Positions 1 to 8,505 of a DNA stretch of 64,000 bases are shown here, piece by piece (within the stretch, counting starts at the first letter, position 1; each line of letters opens with the position of its first letter). The position numbers and the translations under genes are program-made. Under the pieces are notes generated by a model that ran no database searches, had not been told where the DNA came from, and was given only the letters and a program-made list of their open reading frames with translations. The DNA is taken from positions 988,525-1,052,524 of the forward strand of contig NZ_LR027574.1 in NCBI RefSeq assembly GCF_900605015.1, written 5' to 3'. The DNA comes from Olsenella sp. Marseille-P4559. GTDB lineage: Bacteria; Actinomycetota; Coriobacteriia; Coriobacteriales; Atopobiaceae.

Positions 1-94
1 ACACGGCGTCATCTGCGCCGGGGGACACGCGCTCGAGAACGCGCTCGAGCGTCGCGCGATGTCCGTGGACATCAGAGAATACGTATGTCGACAT
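1..94 (-). CDS. Metallophosphoesterase, N-terminal part (runs off window start)
   Basis: Only the first 31 codons are present, read leftward from an ATG at 94-92. The peptide begins MSTYVFSDVHGHRATLERVL; the SDVHGH block is the first metal-binding motif (DxH...) of calcineurin-like phosphoesterases, in the arrangement seen in PrpA/ApaH-type serine/threonine phosphatases and diadenosine tetraphosphatases. A GGGGGG run lies about nine bases upstream as a possible ribosome binding site. The rest of the gene lies outside the window, so substrate and length cannot be judged. Confidence 0.75.
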   Translation of the reverse strand, partial: MSTYVFSDVHGHRATLERVLERVSPGADDAV

Positions 95-146
95 GGCGAT
101 ACCCCCCGTCGTTGGCCATGGGCACTAGCTTAGACCTGCGACTGGT

Positions 147-659
147 TTAGCGCAAAGTATGCCGTGAGCGTAGCTTTTGTCGCTCTCGGCGAAGCTTCCA
201 AGGGCGGGGAGAGCCAATCTCCACCATCCGAGCAACGTTTTGGCCCTCCCTGCTTGCCCGGTCGAGTTCGCGCAGGACCTCACGCATGGTGGAGTCGAGC
301 CGCTCCTCCTTGAGCATGCACTCCCATACCACAAGGACTGTCCACCCGTCTTGTACCAGCAGTGCATTGTCGCGGGCGTCGCGTGCGCGGTTGCGGTCGA
401 ACTTGGCCTTCCAGAACTCGACGTTGGTTTTTGGAAGCGGCAGGAGACAATGGGGGCAGCGATGCCAGAAGCAGCCGTTCACAAAAATGGCAACCTGCCT
501 GCCGGGAAAGCAGATATCAGGCTTGCCTGGCGCCTTCTTCCAGTGCAGCCTGTAGCCGGTGTAGCCGGCCTCGCGAAGCCTTGCCCGCACGAGAAGTTCT
601 GGCTTGGTGTTCTTGCTCCTGTTCGCCTGCATCACATGGCGCGTAGCCTCACTCGTCAA
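147..659 (-). CDS. vsr: Very short patch repair endonuclease (Vsr)
   Basis: 170 residues. Vsr nicks 5' of the T in T:G mismatches produced when 5-methylcytosine deaminates. Family motifs are all visible: RSKNTKPEL near residues 14-21, PGKPDI at 44-49 with the likely catalytic Asp48, the zinc/active-site block FVNGCFWHRCPHC at 59-71, PKTNVEFW near 76, and VVWEC at 110-114. The start is TTG at 659, which overlaps the stop of the upstream gene by four bases (TTGA), with GGAGG about ten bases before it. Vsr genes usually sit beside a cytosine-5 DNA methyltransferase; none is present here or in the next several kb, so this is a solitary copy. An internal ATG ten codons in is a less likely start. 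Confidence 0.9.
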   Translation of the reverse strand: MTSEATRHVMQANRSKNTKPELLVRARLREAGYTGYRLHWKKAPGKPDICFPGRQVAIFVNGCFWHRCPHCLLPLPKTNVEFWKAKFDRNRARDARDNALLVQDGWTVLVVWECMLKEERLDSTMREVLRELDRASREGQNVARMVEIGSPRPWKLRRERQKLRSRHTLR

Positions 660-1642
660 GACGCCGCAGCCTCCGTGCCATGAGACAAGGGGAAACTCTC
701 CTCGTCTCGCGCACCCCCGAAGTTGATGTTGCCTGTGAGCGCGTACGACGCCGCACTGTCAAAGCCGGGAGAGAGCACGGACGCAACCACCGAGGTCGCG
801 CGATCGAGAGCGCGTTCGTAGAGGTTCGCAAACGATTCCCTGCTCACAATGCCAGTCGCGGGGTTGGTCCATGCACGGTGCTCAGAGTTGTCAAACTCCG
901 AGGAGGCAGACGCCCGCACGCGATGCGAAAGGGCGCTGTAGGTGGAGTAAGGGGCACCGGAAATAGCACGCTCAAGAGCAGCGATCGCGCTGCGATGGTG
1001 CTCGCGCGTGGCATAGAGCAGGCGCATCATGGTTCGATAACATCCCACCGAAGCCGAGAACGTCGTGGGGTCGATGGGCCTGCCATAGGTCCACAGGGCA
1101 GCATAGAAGTAGAGCTTGTCGATAATGGCAAGCGCCTCTCGCGAAGCCCGCAGGGTATTTGCAAACGGGCGGTACTCGGCAATCGTCTTGCCGGTCTTAC
1201 GGAAAAGCACAGCCTCGTCGAGGTCACGCTCGACCTCCATGTGGACCTTGCTGTCACACTCCGGTCCTAGCCCGGCAACCCCCGCGTGCGTCAGGTCATA
1301 GGCCCAGGCGTTGATAAAAGGGTGGACCGTCGAGTCCAAGAGCCAATGGCACGAGAAGCCCGCCAGATATGCTGCACCAACCGCCCTCTCGCGCTTGGAC
1401 AGGCGGTCAACGGCCTCGCGCATGGCTGCAAGGAGCCTGGCGGGGCGCTTGTCGTGCATGAGGCCTCCCATCTCGGCCCACTTCGCCATGAGGGGGTACA
1501 GCTCGATGTAGAAGAGCGGATCGGGGCCTTGGCTCCCCAAGAGGAAGGCGTCGCGCTCGTCCAGGGTTGCCAGGGGAAGCTCCGCCTTCGCGCACTCGGC
1601 AACGTCGCGTGCAAAGAAGTCGTGCGTGAGAATGGCCGGCAT
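656..1642 (-). CDS. Zinc-dependent phospholipase C-like protein
   Basis: 328 residues, starting MPAILTHDFFARDV at an ATG preceded by AAAGGGG. The pattern LTHDFF, then LLGSQGPDPLFY near residue 40 and GFSCHWLLDSTVHPFINA near 110, matches the zinc-dependent phospholipase C / S1-P1 nuclease-like family found in many Firmicutes and Coriobacteria, with His and Asp zinc ligands. There is no signal peptide, so it is probably cytoplasmic. A longer upstream reading exists but has no ribosome binding site and odd composition. The last four bases overlap the TTG start of vsr, so the two are translationally coupled although no functional link is known. True substrate is not known for this cytoplasmic subgroup. 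Confidence 0.8.
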   Translation of the reverse strand: MPAILTHDFFARDVAECAKAELPLATLDERDAFLLGSQGPDPLFYIELYPLMAKWAEMGGLMHDKRPARLLAAMREAVDRLSKRERAVGAAYLAGFSCHWLLDSTVHPFINAWAYDLTHAGVAGLGPECDSKVHMEVERDLDEAVLFRKTGKTIAEYRPFANTLRASREALAIIDKLYFYAALWTYGRPIDPTTFSASVGCYRTMMRLLYATREHHRSAIAALERAISGAPYSTYSALSHRVRASASSEFDNSEHRAWTNPATGIVSRESFANLYERALDRATSVVASVLSPGFDSAASYALTGNINFGGARDEESFPLSHGTEAAAS

Positions 1643-1920
1643 CGTAACCCCTTTCTGGTTCCGGTGAGCGGCGCGAGAGGCGCCGTTGTGCCGCTCCGCC
1701 ATTATGCCCCATCCAAGGGACATCTGGCGCACACGCGCCGAGGCGACGCCATCTCTTGCACGTCTACGGTTGCGGTGCGGCCGCACGGCGGCGCATGGAT
1801 GACGCATCGGGCAAGCCATTACATAATCCTGACAGAAGCCGGGAGTTTCGCCGCCATTCCAGCGATACCGTTTTGGTTTGTCTGAGCGCGATTCCAGGAG
1901 GGCCAACGGAGAGGATTGCT

Positions 1921-3153
1921 ATGTCTTTTAAGATGACGAAGGCCGAGAAAAGCTGGGTTATGTATGACGTGGGTAACTCCGCGCTGGTGCTTCTCGCCAC
2001 GAGCGTCATTCCCATCTACTTCAAGTCGCTGGCAGATGGCCCCGCTCTTGTCGCGTGGAGCTATGCAGAGACGGTTGCATCGCTGGTCATCGCACTGCTC
2101 ATGCCCATCCTCGGCTCCATTGCCGACCAGCAGGGCATGAAGAAGAAGTTCGTCATCGGCTCCGTAGGAACGGGTGCCGTGGCTTGCGTGGCCATGGGCT
2201 TCCCCACAAACGCCATGGCGTTTCTCGTGATCTACGTCATCTCCTCCGTGGCGCTCAACACGTCGTTCGTGTTCTATGACGCGCTGCTTGTGGACGCCAC
2301 GACGGATGACCGCATGGATGACGTTTCCAGTCGGGGGTATGCGTGGGGCTACATTGGTAGCTGCGTGCCGTTCCTCGCTTGCCTTGCCTTTGTACTGGCA
2401 AGGCCCTTTGGCATGAGCCTGCAGGTGGCCATGCAGATTTCATTTTTCATTACGGCTGCCTGGTGGGTGGCGTTTACGATCCCCATGCTCAAGAACGTCG
2501 AACAGACCCACTACAAGCCGCGCGAGAAGCACGCCCTTGCCAACGCAGTGCGCGGCATCGGAGCCACGGCGGGGCGCATCTGGCGCGACCCGTCCATCAG
2601 GAACTACATCATTGCGTACTTCTTCTACATCGACGGCGTACACACCATCATCAAGCTCTCGACCTCGTACGGAGCGGACCTTGGCATCGACGGTACGCAG
2701 CTGGTGCTGGCCTTGCTCGTCACGCAGTTTGTGGCGTTCCCCTCGGCGATCGCATACGGCAGGCTGGGACACAAGCTTGGCACGCGCACGATGATTCTTG
2801 TGGGTATCGCCGGCTACACCCTTATCACGCTGTTTGCTGCCTTCTTCCTGCGCTCCGCCGTCGAGTTCTGGATTCTGGCCATCATGGTCGGCCTCTTCCA
2901 GGGCGGACTGCAGGCGCTTTCGCGCTCCGAGTTTGGCAAGCTCTGCCCCAAGGAGCATGCAAACGAGTACTTTGGGTTCTTCGACATCTTTGGCAAGTAC
3001 GCCGCCATTCTCGGCACCCTTATCGTGGGCACCATGACGGCCATCACGAGCAACGGCTCGCTGGGCGTGCTTTCGATCGTGGTGCTGTTCGTGATTGGCT
3101 TCGTGGTCATGCTGCGCGTTCCAGAGCGCACGGGCGCCAAGTCGGAGCAATAG
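1921..3153 (+). CDS. MFS transporter, UMF1/Atg22-like
   Basis: 410 residues, starting MSFKMTKAEKSWVMYDVGNS, about 12 hydrophobic membrane segments. The N-terminal block W-x-x-YDVGNSA is typical of the UMF1 (Atg22-like) branch of the major facilitator superfamily, and GLFQGGLQALSRSEFGKL in the last third is the second signature of that branch. The ATG at 1921 follows GGAGAGG at the right distance; a longer in-frame start at 1756 lacks a ribosome site and would overlap the promoter region. Bacterial members are thought to export small metabolites, but no substrate can be assigned here. The gene stands alone and ends at a strong hairpin. Confidence 0.85.
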   Translation: MSFKMTKAEKSWVMYDVGNSALVLLATSVIPIYFKSLADGPALVAWSYAETVASLVIALLMPILGSIADQQGMKKKFVIGSVGTGAVACVAMGFPTNAMAFLVIYVISSVALNTSFVFYDALLVDATTDDRMDDVSSRGYAWGYIGSCVPFLACLAFVLARPFGMSLQVAMQISFFITAAWWVAFTIPMLKNVEQTHYKPREKHALANAVRGIGATAGRIWRDPSIRNYIIAYFFYIDGVHTIIKLSTSYGADLGIDGTQLVLALLVTQFVAFPSAIAYGRLGHKLGTRTMILVGIAGYTLITLFAAFFLRSAVEFWILAIMVGLFQGGLQALSRSEFGKLCPKEHANEYFGFFDIFGKYAAILGTLIVGTMTAITSNGSLGVLSIVVLFVIGFVVMLRVPERTGAKSEQ

Positions 3154-3160
3154 CATTCCC

Positions 3161-3235
3161 CATCGGCGAGGGGCGCAGTGCTAGGGTGGCCAAATCTGAG
3201 CCGCTGCCCTTCGCCGATGGCCGTGGCATTTTTTT
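3161..3235 (+). terminator. Rho-independent terminator after the MFS gene
   Basis: CATCGGCGAGGGGCGCAG at 3161-3178 pairs with CGCTGCCCTTCGCCGATG at 3202-3219 (about 13 clean pairs), followed by a run of seven T at 3229-3235. It lies eight bases after the stop codon. Confidence 0.7.
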
Positions 3236-3385
3236 CGCCACGCCTGAATGCCACGATTTCCACGATTTTGATGACAGCATCCATCGATACTTGTTCTTCG
3301 CAGTGCAACGAGCGTGGAATGCCGAGGGTTTTCTTCGGAGAAGCCGAAGTTACGGCTAACGGGGTAGCCCACAGTCAAATCGTCC

Positions 3386-3635
3386 TGCATGAAAACGCGA
3401 TATCGTACGGTTTTCTAGCGGCCTCTGCATGAAATCGCGTTATCGCGGGGCCTCTTCCGCACCCCAAGATAAAAGTTACAACTATATTTGCATATATTTC
3501 TATATTTCACAACAAATATGCATAAATGTGCAAATATACTTCAATGTTTTATGTCGGAACGCCAAAACCACCCCGCGATAGCGCGATTTCATGCAGCGAA
3601 GAGCAAAAAGCCGTACGATATCGCGTTTTCATGCA
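3386..3635. repeat. Palindromic repeat locus A: four 25-bp units around an AT-rich core
   Basis: Two units point rightward (3386-3410 and 3426-3450) and two leftward (3571-3595 and 3611-3635); spacing within each arm is exactly 40 bp. The outer pair are perfect reverse complements over 25 bp, and the inner pair differ at one base. Each unit begins TGCATGAAA and continues with a CGATA-type block ending in TATCG. The core at about 3471-3560 is very AT-rich (ATATTTGCATATATTT, AAATATGCATAAATG). No protein reading frame explains it. The flanking genes converge on the locus, so it is not an ordinary promoter region. A second locus of the same design lies at 59933-60172. It could be a structured RNA, a BIME/MITE-like mobile repeat or a protein-binding site; the sequence alone does not decide. 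Confidence 0.75.
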
Positions 3636-3646
3636 ACAGAACTCCG

Positions 3647-3684
3647 ACTGGGGCATTGAGGCCAGCCCGCTTCAATGCCCCCGG
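3647..3684 (-). terminator. Hairpin terminator after argD
   Basis: On the minus strand GGGGGCATTGAAG pairs with CTCAATGCCCC around a short loop, eight to ten bases after the argD stop. There is no clean T run, so it may act as an mRNA-stabilising or factor-assisted terminator. Confidence 0.5.
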
Positions 3685-3691
3685 TCTGTAG

Positions 3692-4936
3692 CTAATCGAG
3701 AAGTTCGAAAAGCCTGTCGCAGACCTCGTCCACCTGCTCCTCGGTAATCACCAGCGGAGGAAGGAAGCGCAGGATCGAATCACCTATGTGGTTGAGAACG
3801 AGTCCCTGCTCAAGGCCCTTGTCGACAAGTTCGTTGGCCATGGGCACGTCAAGCTGCGCGCCAAGGAGGAGCCCGTGCCCACGCACTTCGGTCACGTGCG
3901 GCAGCGCTTCAAGGCGCTGGCGCAGGCGTGCGCCGCAGGCAATAACGTGCTCCCCTATCCCCTCGGAGACCAGCACCTCCACCGTGACGCGGCCGGCAGC
4001 CGCCGCAAGTGCGTTGCCCCCAAAGGTAGAGCCGTGATCCCCCAGCCCCATGAGGTCCGCAACCTCAGCCTTTGCCGCAACGGCTCCCATGGGAAAGCCA
4101 TCTGCGATGCCCTTGGCCATACTCACCACATCCGGCTCGATGCCGGCAAGCTGGTAGCAGAACGGCGCCCCGCAACGGAAGAAGCCGGTCTGGACCTCGT
4201 CAATGATGAGAAGCACGCCGCGCCTCTCACACTCCGCAGAAACAAAGCGCAGGTAGTCGTAGTCGGCAGGCCACACGCCGCCCTCGCCCTGCACGCACTC
4301 GAGCATCACGGCGCACACGGGACCGCATGACGCCGGCGGGTTGTCCAACGCCGCCACAAGTGCGTCCGCGTCGTTCAGGGGAACCGCTGCAAAGCCGGCG
4401 GGCATGGGGAGGAATGCCTTGTGGAAAACAGCCTGACCGGTCGCCGCCAGCGTCGCAAGCGTACGGCCGTGGAAGCTCTTCTGCGCCGTGATGATGCCGG
4501 ACGCGCCACCAAGCCTCTTCTCACCCCAACGTCTTGCAACCTTGATGGCTCCCTCGTTTGCCTCGGCACCCGAGTTCGCAAAGAAGGTCTTCCACGCAGA
4601 GCCCGTGGAGCCAACCACATGGCCCTCCTCGTCGCACGTGGATGAGAGAAACCCCGAGAGGTCACGGGCGAGCTCGCCGCGGTTCTCGACGTAGAAGTAG
4701 TTGCCAACCTGCCATACCCTGTCGACCTGCGCGTGAAGTGCCGCTGCCACCACGGGGTTGCGGTGTCCCAGGCTCACGGAGCCAATGCCGCCCAGGCAGT
4801 CGATGTAGGCCTTGCCGGTCGAGTCGGTAAGCGTCGCCCCCTCGCCCGAGACAAACTCAACGGGGAGACGCCCGTAGGTATGCATCACATACGTATCATC
4901 AAGGGCCTTGGCGCTCTCGAAGCTGGTGTCTGCCAT
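3692..4936 (-). CDS. argD: Acetylornithine aminotransferase
   Basis: 414 residues. Class III aminotransferase that uses pyridoxal phosphate to interconvert N-acetylglutamate semialdehyde and N-acetylornithine, the fourth step of arginine synthesis. Visible family blocks: YIDCLGGIGSVSLGH near residue 45, FFANSGAEANEGAIK near 118, the PLP-Asp region IIDEVQTGFFRCG near 245 and the PLP-lysine block SMAKGIADGFPMGA near 273. It is the last gene of argC-argJ-argB-argD, 15 bases after argB, and a hairpin follows it. Length is normal for ArgD. Some ArgD enzymes also act on succinyl-diaminopimelate. Confidence 0.95.
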   Translation of the reverse strand: MADTSFESAKALDDTYVMHTYGRLPVEFVSGEGATLTDSTGKAYIDCLGGIGSVSLGHRNPVVAAALHAQVDRVWQVGNYFYVENRGELARDLSGFLSSTCDEEGHVVGSTGSAWKTFFANSGAEANEGAIKVARRWGEKRLGGASGIITAQKSFHGRTLATLAATGQAVFHKAFLPMPAGFAAVPLNDADALVAALDNPPASCGPVCAVMLECVQGEGGVWPADYDYLRFVSAECERRGVLLIIDEVQTGFFRCGAPFCYQLAGIEPDVVSMAKGIADGFPMGAVAAKAEVADLMGLGDHGSTFGGNALAAAAGRVTVEVLVSEGIGEHVIACGARLRQRLEALPHVTEVRGHGLLLGAQLDVPMANELVDKGLEQGLVLNHIGDSILRFLPPLVITEEQVDEVCDRLFELLD

Positions 4937-4951
4937 GTTGCTCTCCTTGTT

Positions 4952-5827
4952 CTAGTCCTGGGTGAAAAGGGTGCCCACACCGGTGTCAGTGAAGATTTCG
5001 ACGAGGAGCGAATGCGGTGTCTTGCCGTTGAGAATGACAACCTCATGGACGCCGTTCTCCATTGCCTCCTCAATCGAGCGAATCTTTGGAATCATGCCGC
5101 CGTCCAACTCTCCAGAGGCAAGGACCTCTTTTGTCTCAGATAGCGTAAGTGACGAGATAAGGCTGTCCTTGTCGCGATAGTCACCAAAGAGTCCATCAAC
5201 ATCCGTGAGGTAGATGAGCTTGTCGGCATGGAGCGCTTCCGCCACCTTGCCCGCAGCGATGTCGGCATTGATGTTGTAGAACCCATCGGGGCCACAACCA
5301 ACGCTTGCAACCACGGGGGTGTATCCGTCATCAAGGATGGAATTGATGAGCTCCGGGCTCACTTCGCGAATGCGGCCAACACGGCCAAGCTCGGCCGAGA
5401 CGGGCTCGCTCTTGAAGGTCTTCCCGTCGGCACCCGAAATGCCCACCGCGTTGTGACCGTATTCGTTCAACGCCCACACCAGTTGCTGGTTCACCTTGCC
5501 GACGAGCACTTCCTGTACGGCCTCCATTGTGGCGTCATCCGTCACGCGCAGGCCATCCTTGAACTTTGTGGGAATGCCCAGCTTGCCGAGAAGCGCACTT
5601 ATCGCCTTCCCACCACCGTGCACGAGAACAACGCGCATGCCCATGAGCTTGAGAAGCTCGATGTCCCCGACCACCTGGACCATGAGCTCAAGATCTTCCA
5701 TGGCAGATCCGCCGTACTTCACAACGATGGTCTTCCCGCGCATCCTGTTGATCCACGGGAGCGCCTCGGTGAGAACCTCTGCCTTCTTCTGGGCAAGCTC
5801 GAGCTCGCCTTCCTCGCGACCTTGCAT
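4952..5827 (-). CDS. argB: Acetylglutamate kinase
   Basis: 291 residues. Phosphorylates N-acetylglutamate, the second step of arginine synthesis and a common point of arginine feedback. KYGGSAME at 37-44 and VHGGGKAIS at 69-77 are the nucleotide-binding glycine loops of the amino acid kinase family; VGCGPDGFYNINAD is the conserved substrate-binding block. The ATG at 5827 has a near-perfect AGGAGGT site eight bases upstream. A longer frame to 5965 has no such site. It lies between argJ (68 bases upstream) and argD (15 bases downstream). An N-terminal helix of about 28 residues precedes the kinase core, as in arginine-sensitive hexameric enzymes, which is suggestive only. Confidence 0.95.
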   Translation of the reverse strand: MQGREEGELELAQKKAEVLTEALPWINRMRGKTIVVKYGGSAMEDLELMVQVVGDIELLKLMGMRVVLVHGGGKAISALLGKLGIPTKFKDGLRVTDDATMEAVQEVLVGKVNQQLVWALNEYGHNAVGISGADGKTFKSEPVSAELGRVGRIREVSPELINSILDDGYTPVVASVGCGPDGFYNINADIAAGKVAEALHADKLIYLTDVDGLFGDYRDKDSLISSLTLSETKEVLASGELDGGMIPKIRSIEEAMENGVHEVVILNGKTPHSLLVEIFTDTGVGTLFTQD

Positions 5828-5895
5828 GTGTACCTCCTGCCGTGGGTTTTGTTGGTCATGGGCCGCGGACGCACGTGGCCGGGCAATACGAAGCC

Positions 5896-7182
5896 CTAGG
5901 TTCGGTACTCTCCGTTGATTTTGACGTAGTCGTGCGTGAGATCGCAGGTCCACACCCGCGAGCATGCCTTTCCCGCACCAAGCGAGATGGCAATGTCTAT
6001 CTCGGGCTGCTCAAAGCGGCGTAGCATGTCGTCCTCGTCCATGGGAACGGGAAGCCCCGCACGGAGCACAGGCACGCCCATGAAGTCGATGTCGACGGCT
6101 TCCTGCGAGAAGGGCACGCCGCACTTGCCGGCAGCCGCAGCCACGCGGCCCCAGTTGGCATCGTGTCCAAAGATGGCGGTCTTGACCAACGGCGAGTTTG
6201 CAATGGCAAAGGCAACCTTATCGGCGTCCTCCTGGCTGGTCGCTCCAAGGACGTCCACGGTCACGAGTTTGGTCGAGCCCTCGCCGTCCGCAGCAATCTG
6301 CCGGGCAAGGTTGGTGCAGACGCCCCTGATGGCCGCAGCGACAGCCGGATACGCAGGCGAGCCCTCGTCGATGGCGGCGCCACCGGCGGCACCCGTGGCA
6401 AAAAGGATGCAGGTGTCGTTGGTGGAAGTGTCAGAGTCCACCGTCACCTTGTTGAAGGTCTGGCGAACGGCTGAGAGGAGCGCGGCATGCGCGGCCTCGG
6501 GCGTAAGCGGGGCATCGGTCGAGAGCACGCAGAGCATGGTCGCCATGTTTGGCTGAATCATGCCCGAGCCCTTCACAAAGCCGCCCACATGCACCGTGAC
6601 AGAGCCGCCGTCCGCCTGATGGGCGGGCCCCACAAGGGCCGCCTCTTTGGGGTGCGTGTCTGTGGTCATGACCGCACAGGCAGCGTCATGGGCGGCCTCG
6701 GGCGTCGCCGCAAGCGCTTCGACGGCAGCTGGCACGCCTGTCACGTAGGGCTCGAGGGGGAGCCGCACGCCGATGACGCCTGTCGACGCCACAAGCACGT
6801 CCTTCTCGTCACAGCCCAGAGCCTGGGCGACAAGGGCGCAGGCCTTCTCGGCACAGCGCAGGCCCGGCTCACCGGTGGCCGCATTGGCGTTGCCGGAGTT
6901 GAGAACCACGGCCCGGGCGTGGCCCGAGGCGGCACGCGCTCTGCTCACCTGCACCGGCGCGGCGCAGAAGCGGTTCTGCGTGAACGTTGCCGCGCAGACG
7001 CAGGTCTTATCGGCAACGACAAGCGCCATGTCCTTGCGCTCGGGATTCTTGCGAAATCCTGCAGAGATTCCGGCGGCACGCATGCCTGGGGCCGCGCAGA
7101 CTCCTCCCTCGCAGGGGGCAAAGCCGAACGACTGGGGAGCGTCATCCTGCAAGGGGATGGCGAGAGGCTTGATGCTTGTCAT
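5896..7182 (-). CDS. argJ: Bifunctional ornithine acetyltransferase / N-acetylglutamate synthase
   Basis: 428 residues. Transfers the acetyl group from N-acetylornithine to glutamate, making arginine synthesis cyclic; some forms also acetylate glutamate from acetyl-CoA. The protein cleaves itself at the Ala-Thr bond in KGSGMIQPNMATML (204-217); Thr215 becomes the nucleophile of the beta chain. STGVIG near 133 is the oxyanion/acetyl site block. The start MTSIKPLAIPL at 7182 was chosen because an upstream extension to 7341 overlaps argC and lacks family similarity; AGAAGG lies about nine bases before it. Second gene of the operon, 92 bases after argC. Confidence 0.95.
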   Translation of the reverse strand: MTSIKPLAIPLQDDAPQSFGFAPCEGGVCAAPGMRAAGISAGFRKNPERKDMALVVADKTCVCAATFTQNRFCAAPVQVSRARAASGHARAVVLNSGNANAATGEPGLRCAEKACALVAQALGCDEKDVLVASTGVIGVRLPLEPYVTGVPAAVEALAATPEAAHDAACAVMTTDTHPKEAALVGPAHQADGGSVTVHVGGFVKGSGMIQPNMATMLCVLSTDAPLTPEAAHAALLSAVRQTFNKVTVDSDTSTNDTCILFATGAAGGAAIDEGSPAYPAVAAAIRGVCTNLARQIAADGEGSTKLVTVDVLGATSQEDADKVAFAIANSPLVKTAIFGHDANWGRVAAAAGKCGVPFSQEAVDIDFMGVPVLRAGLPVPMDEDDMLRRFEQPEIDIAISLGAGKACSRVWTCDLTHDYVKINGEYRT

Positions 7183-7274
7183 GAAAGGACCCTTCTGGAC
7201 GGGGACGCGCCGCATGCGCGTCCGGAATGGACAACGCGGTGGTCCTGCGCCAGCCGACGGACTCGGCCATGAGC

Positions 7275-8351
7275 CTAGATGAGCGGGGCGGTAGCCCCAA
7301 TGCCTTGGGTCTCCGGAAGCCCCAGCACCAGGTTTGCACATTGCATGGCCTGGGCAGCAGCCCCCTTGCCGAGGTTGTCGATCGCGCAGGACGCGATGAT
7401 GACCCTATGTCGTCGGTCATCAAGGGCCACGCCAACCTGGGCACGAGCGGTCGCCGCAACAGACGAGGTCTGTGGCATGCGCCCGGAGGGAAGCGTTGAG
7501 ACCAGCGCCTCGTTGGCATAGCGACGCTCGTAGGCGCCCTGCACGTCATGTGCGGTGACGCCGTCTGCCGCCGTCATGTACACGGTGGCGAGAAGGCCTC
7601 GGGTGAGCGGGGCAAGGTGCGGCGTAAACACGACGTTCATCTCGCGATTCGCTGCCTGGGTGAGCGTCTGCTCGATCTCGGGGGTATGGCGGTGGCGCGC
7701 CACGCCGTAAGCCTCGACGGACTCGTTGGCGTGGCAGAAGTGCGTGCGCGCATTGGCCGCGCGACCTGCGCCAGAGACGCCGGAGATGGCGTCAGAGATT
7801 ACGAGGTCCCCTGTGGCAAGGCCCGCCTCGAGCGCCGGGATGGCGGCAAGCGCCGTGGCCGTGGGATAGCAGCCCGGTACGGCAACAAGCACTGGCTCAT
7901 CCTTCGCGTGCCGCTCCCCCAAGGCGAGAAGCTCAGAGCGATTGAGCTCGGGCAGGCCATAGGCCGTCTGGTTGAGAAGCTCAGGGCTCGTGTGCGGCGT
8001 GCCGTACCACTGCTCGTAGACGGCCGCGTCATGCAGGCGATAGTCCGCCGAGAGGTCGATCACGGTAACGCCCAGCGCAAGAAGCTGCGGCGTGATGGCA
8101 AGCGAGGCCGTATGGGGCACGGCGAGAAAGGCGACGTCCGCATTCTGGGCGATTGCCTCCGGCTCGGGAAGCGAGAGGACGATGTTGGTTGCACCCTCGA
8201 ACGCAGGGTACACGTCGGCCAGCCTGGCACCAGCGGCCTTGCGGTCCGTTGCCATGACAAGCTCCATGGAGGGGTGCCCCAGGACAATGCGGCAGACCTC
8301 GACCCCGGCAAAGCCGGTTGCCCCCACGACACAGGCCCTTATGCGCTCCAT
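7275..8351 (-). CDS. argC: N-acetyl-gamma-glutamyl-phosphate reductase
   Basis: 358 residues. NADPH-dependent reduction of N-acetylglutamyl phosphate, third step of arginine synthesis. GATGFAG at 10-16 is the nucleotide-binding loop, and PGCYPTA at 159-165 holds the catalytic Cys161. First gene of the operon. The start is uncertain: MERIRACVVG at 8351 fits the family but its GAGGGA is very close, a GTG lies four codons upstream, and an ATG eight codons upstream also reads through. With the predicted -10 at 8375-8370 the mRNA leader would be very short or absent. Confidence 0.93.
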   Translation of the reverse strand: MERIRACVVGATGFAGVEVCRIVLGHPSMELVMATDRKAAGARLADVYPAFEGATNIVLSLPEPEAIAQNADVAFLAVPHTASLAITPQLLALGVTVIDLSADYRLHDAAVYEQWYGTPHTSPELLNQTAYGLPELNRSELLALGERHAKDEPVLVAVPGCYPTATALAAIPALEAGLATGDLVISDAISGVSGAGRAANARTHFCHANESVEAYGVARHRHTPEIEQTLTQAANREMNVVFTPHLAPLTRGLLATVYMTAADGVTAHDVQGAYERRYANEALVSTLPSGRMPQTSSVAATARAQVGVALDDRRHRVIIASCAIDNLGKGAAAQAMQCANLVLGLPETQGIGATAPLI

Positions 8352-8369
8352 TCCCTCAATCACCCCAGA

Positions 8370-8402
8370 ATAATGCATAAACATAATCTAGTATGCAAAA
8401 TT
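8370..8402 (-). promoter_or_regulatory. argC promoter with putative ArgR boxes
   Basis: On the minus strand TTGCAT (8398-8393), a 17-base spacer and CATTAT (8375-8370) form a plausible sigma-70 promoter. TTTGCATA overlaps the -35 and TATGCATTA overlaps the -10 in inverted orientation. TGCATA-type half-sites resemble the ARG boxes described in other actinobacteria. Binding by ArgR is an inference; argR is not in the window. Confidence 0.45.
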
Positions 8403-8505
8403 GCTTTTGTTTATTGGGTGCAGGATAGCACAGGCGCGCAGGGCTGCACCGCAAGGGGCAATCTGTTTTTCTCCCTGACACAATTGGAGATGACCGCCCG
8501 CCGCC

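Noticed and set aside
1643..1920. N-terminal extensions of both the phospholipase-like and MFS frames into the shared gap
   Set aside because: Both extensions would overlap head to head, lack ribosome sites and have no family similarity; the gap is better read as a divergent promoter region.
3386..3635. CRISPR array suggested by a 40-bp period
   Set aside because: Only two units per arm, arms in opposite orientation, no variable spacers of constant length, and no cas genes in the window.
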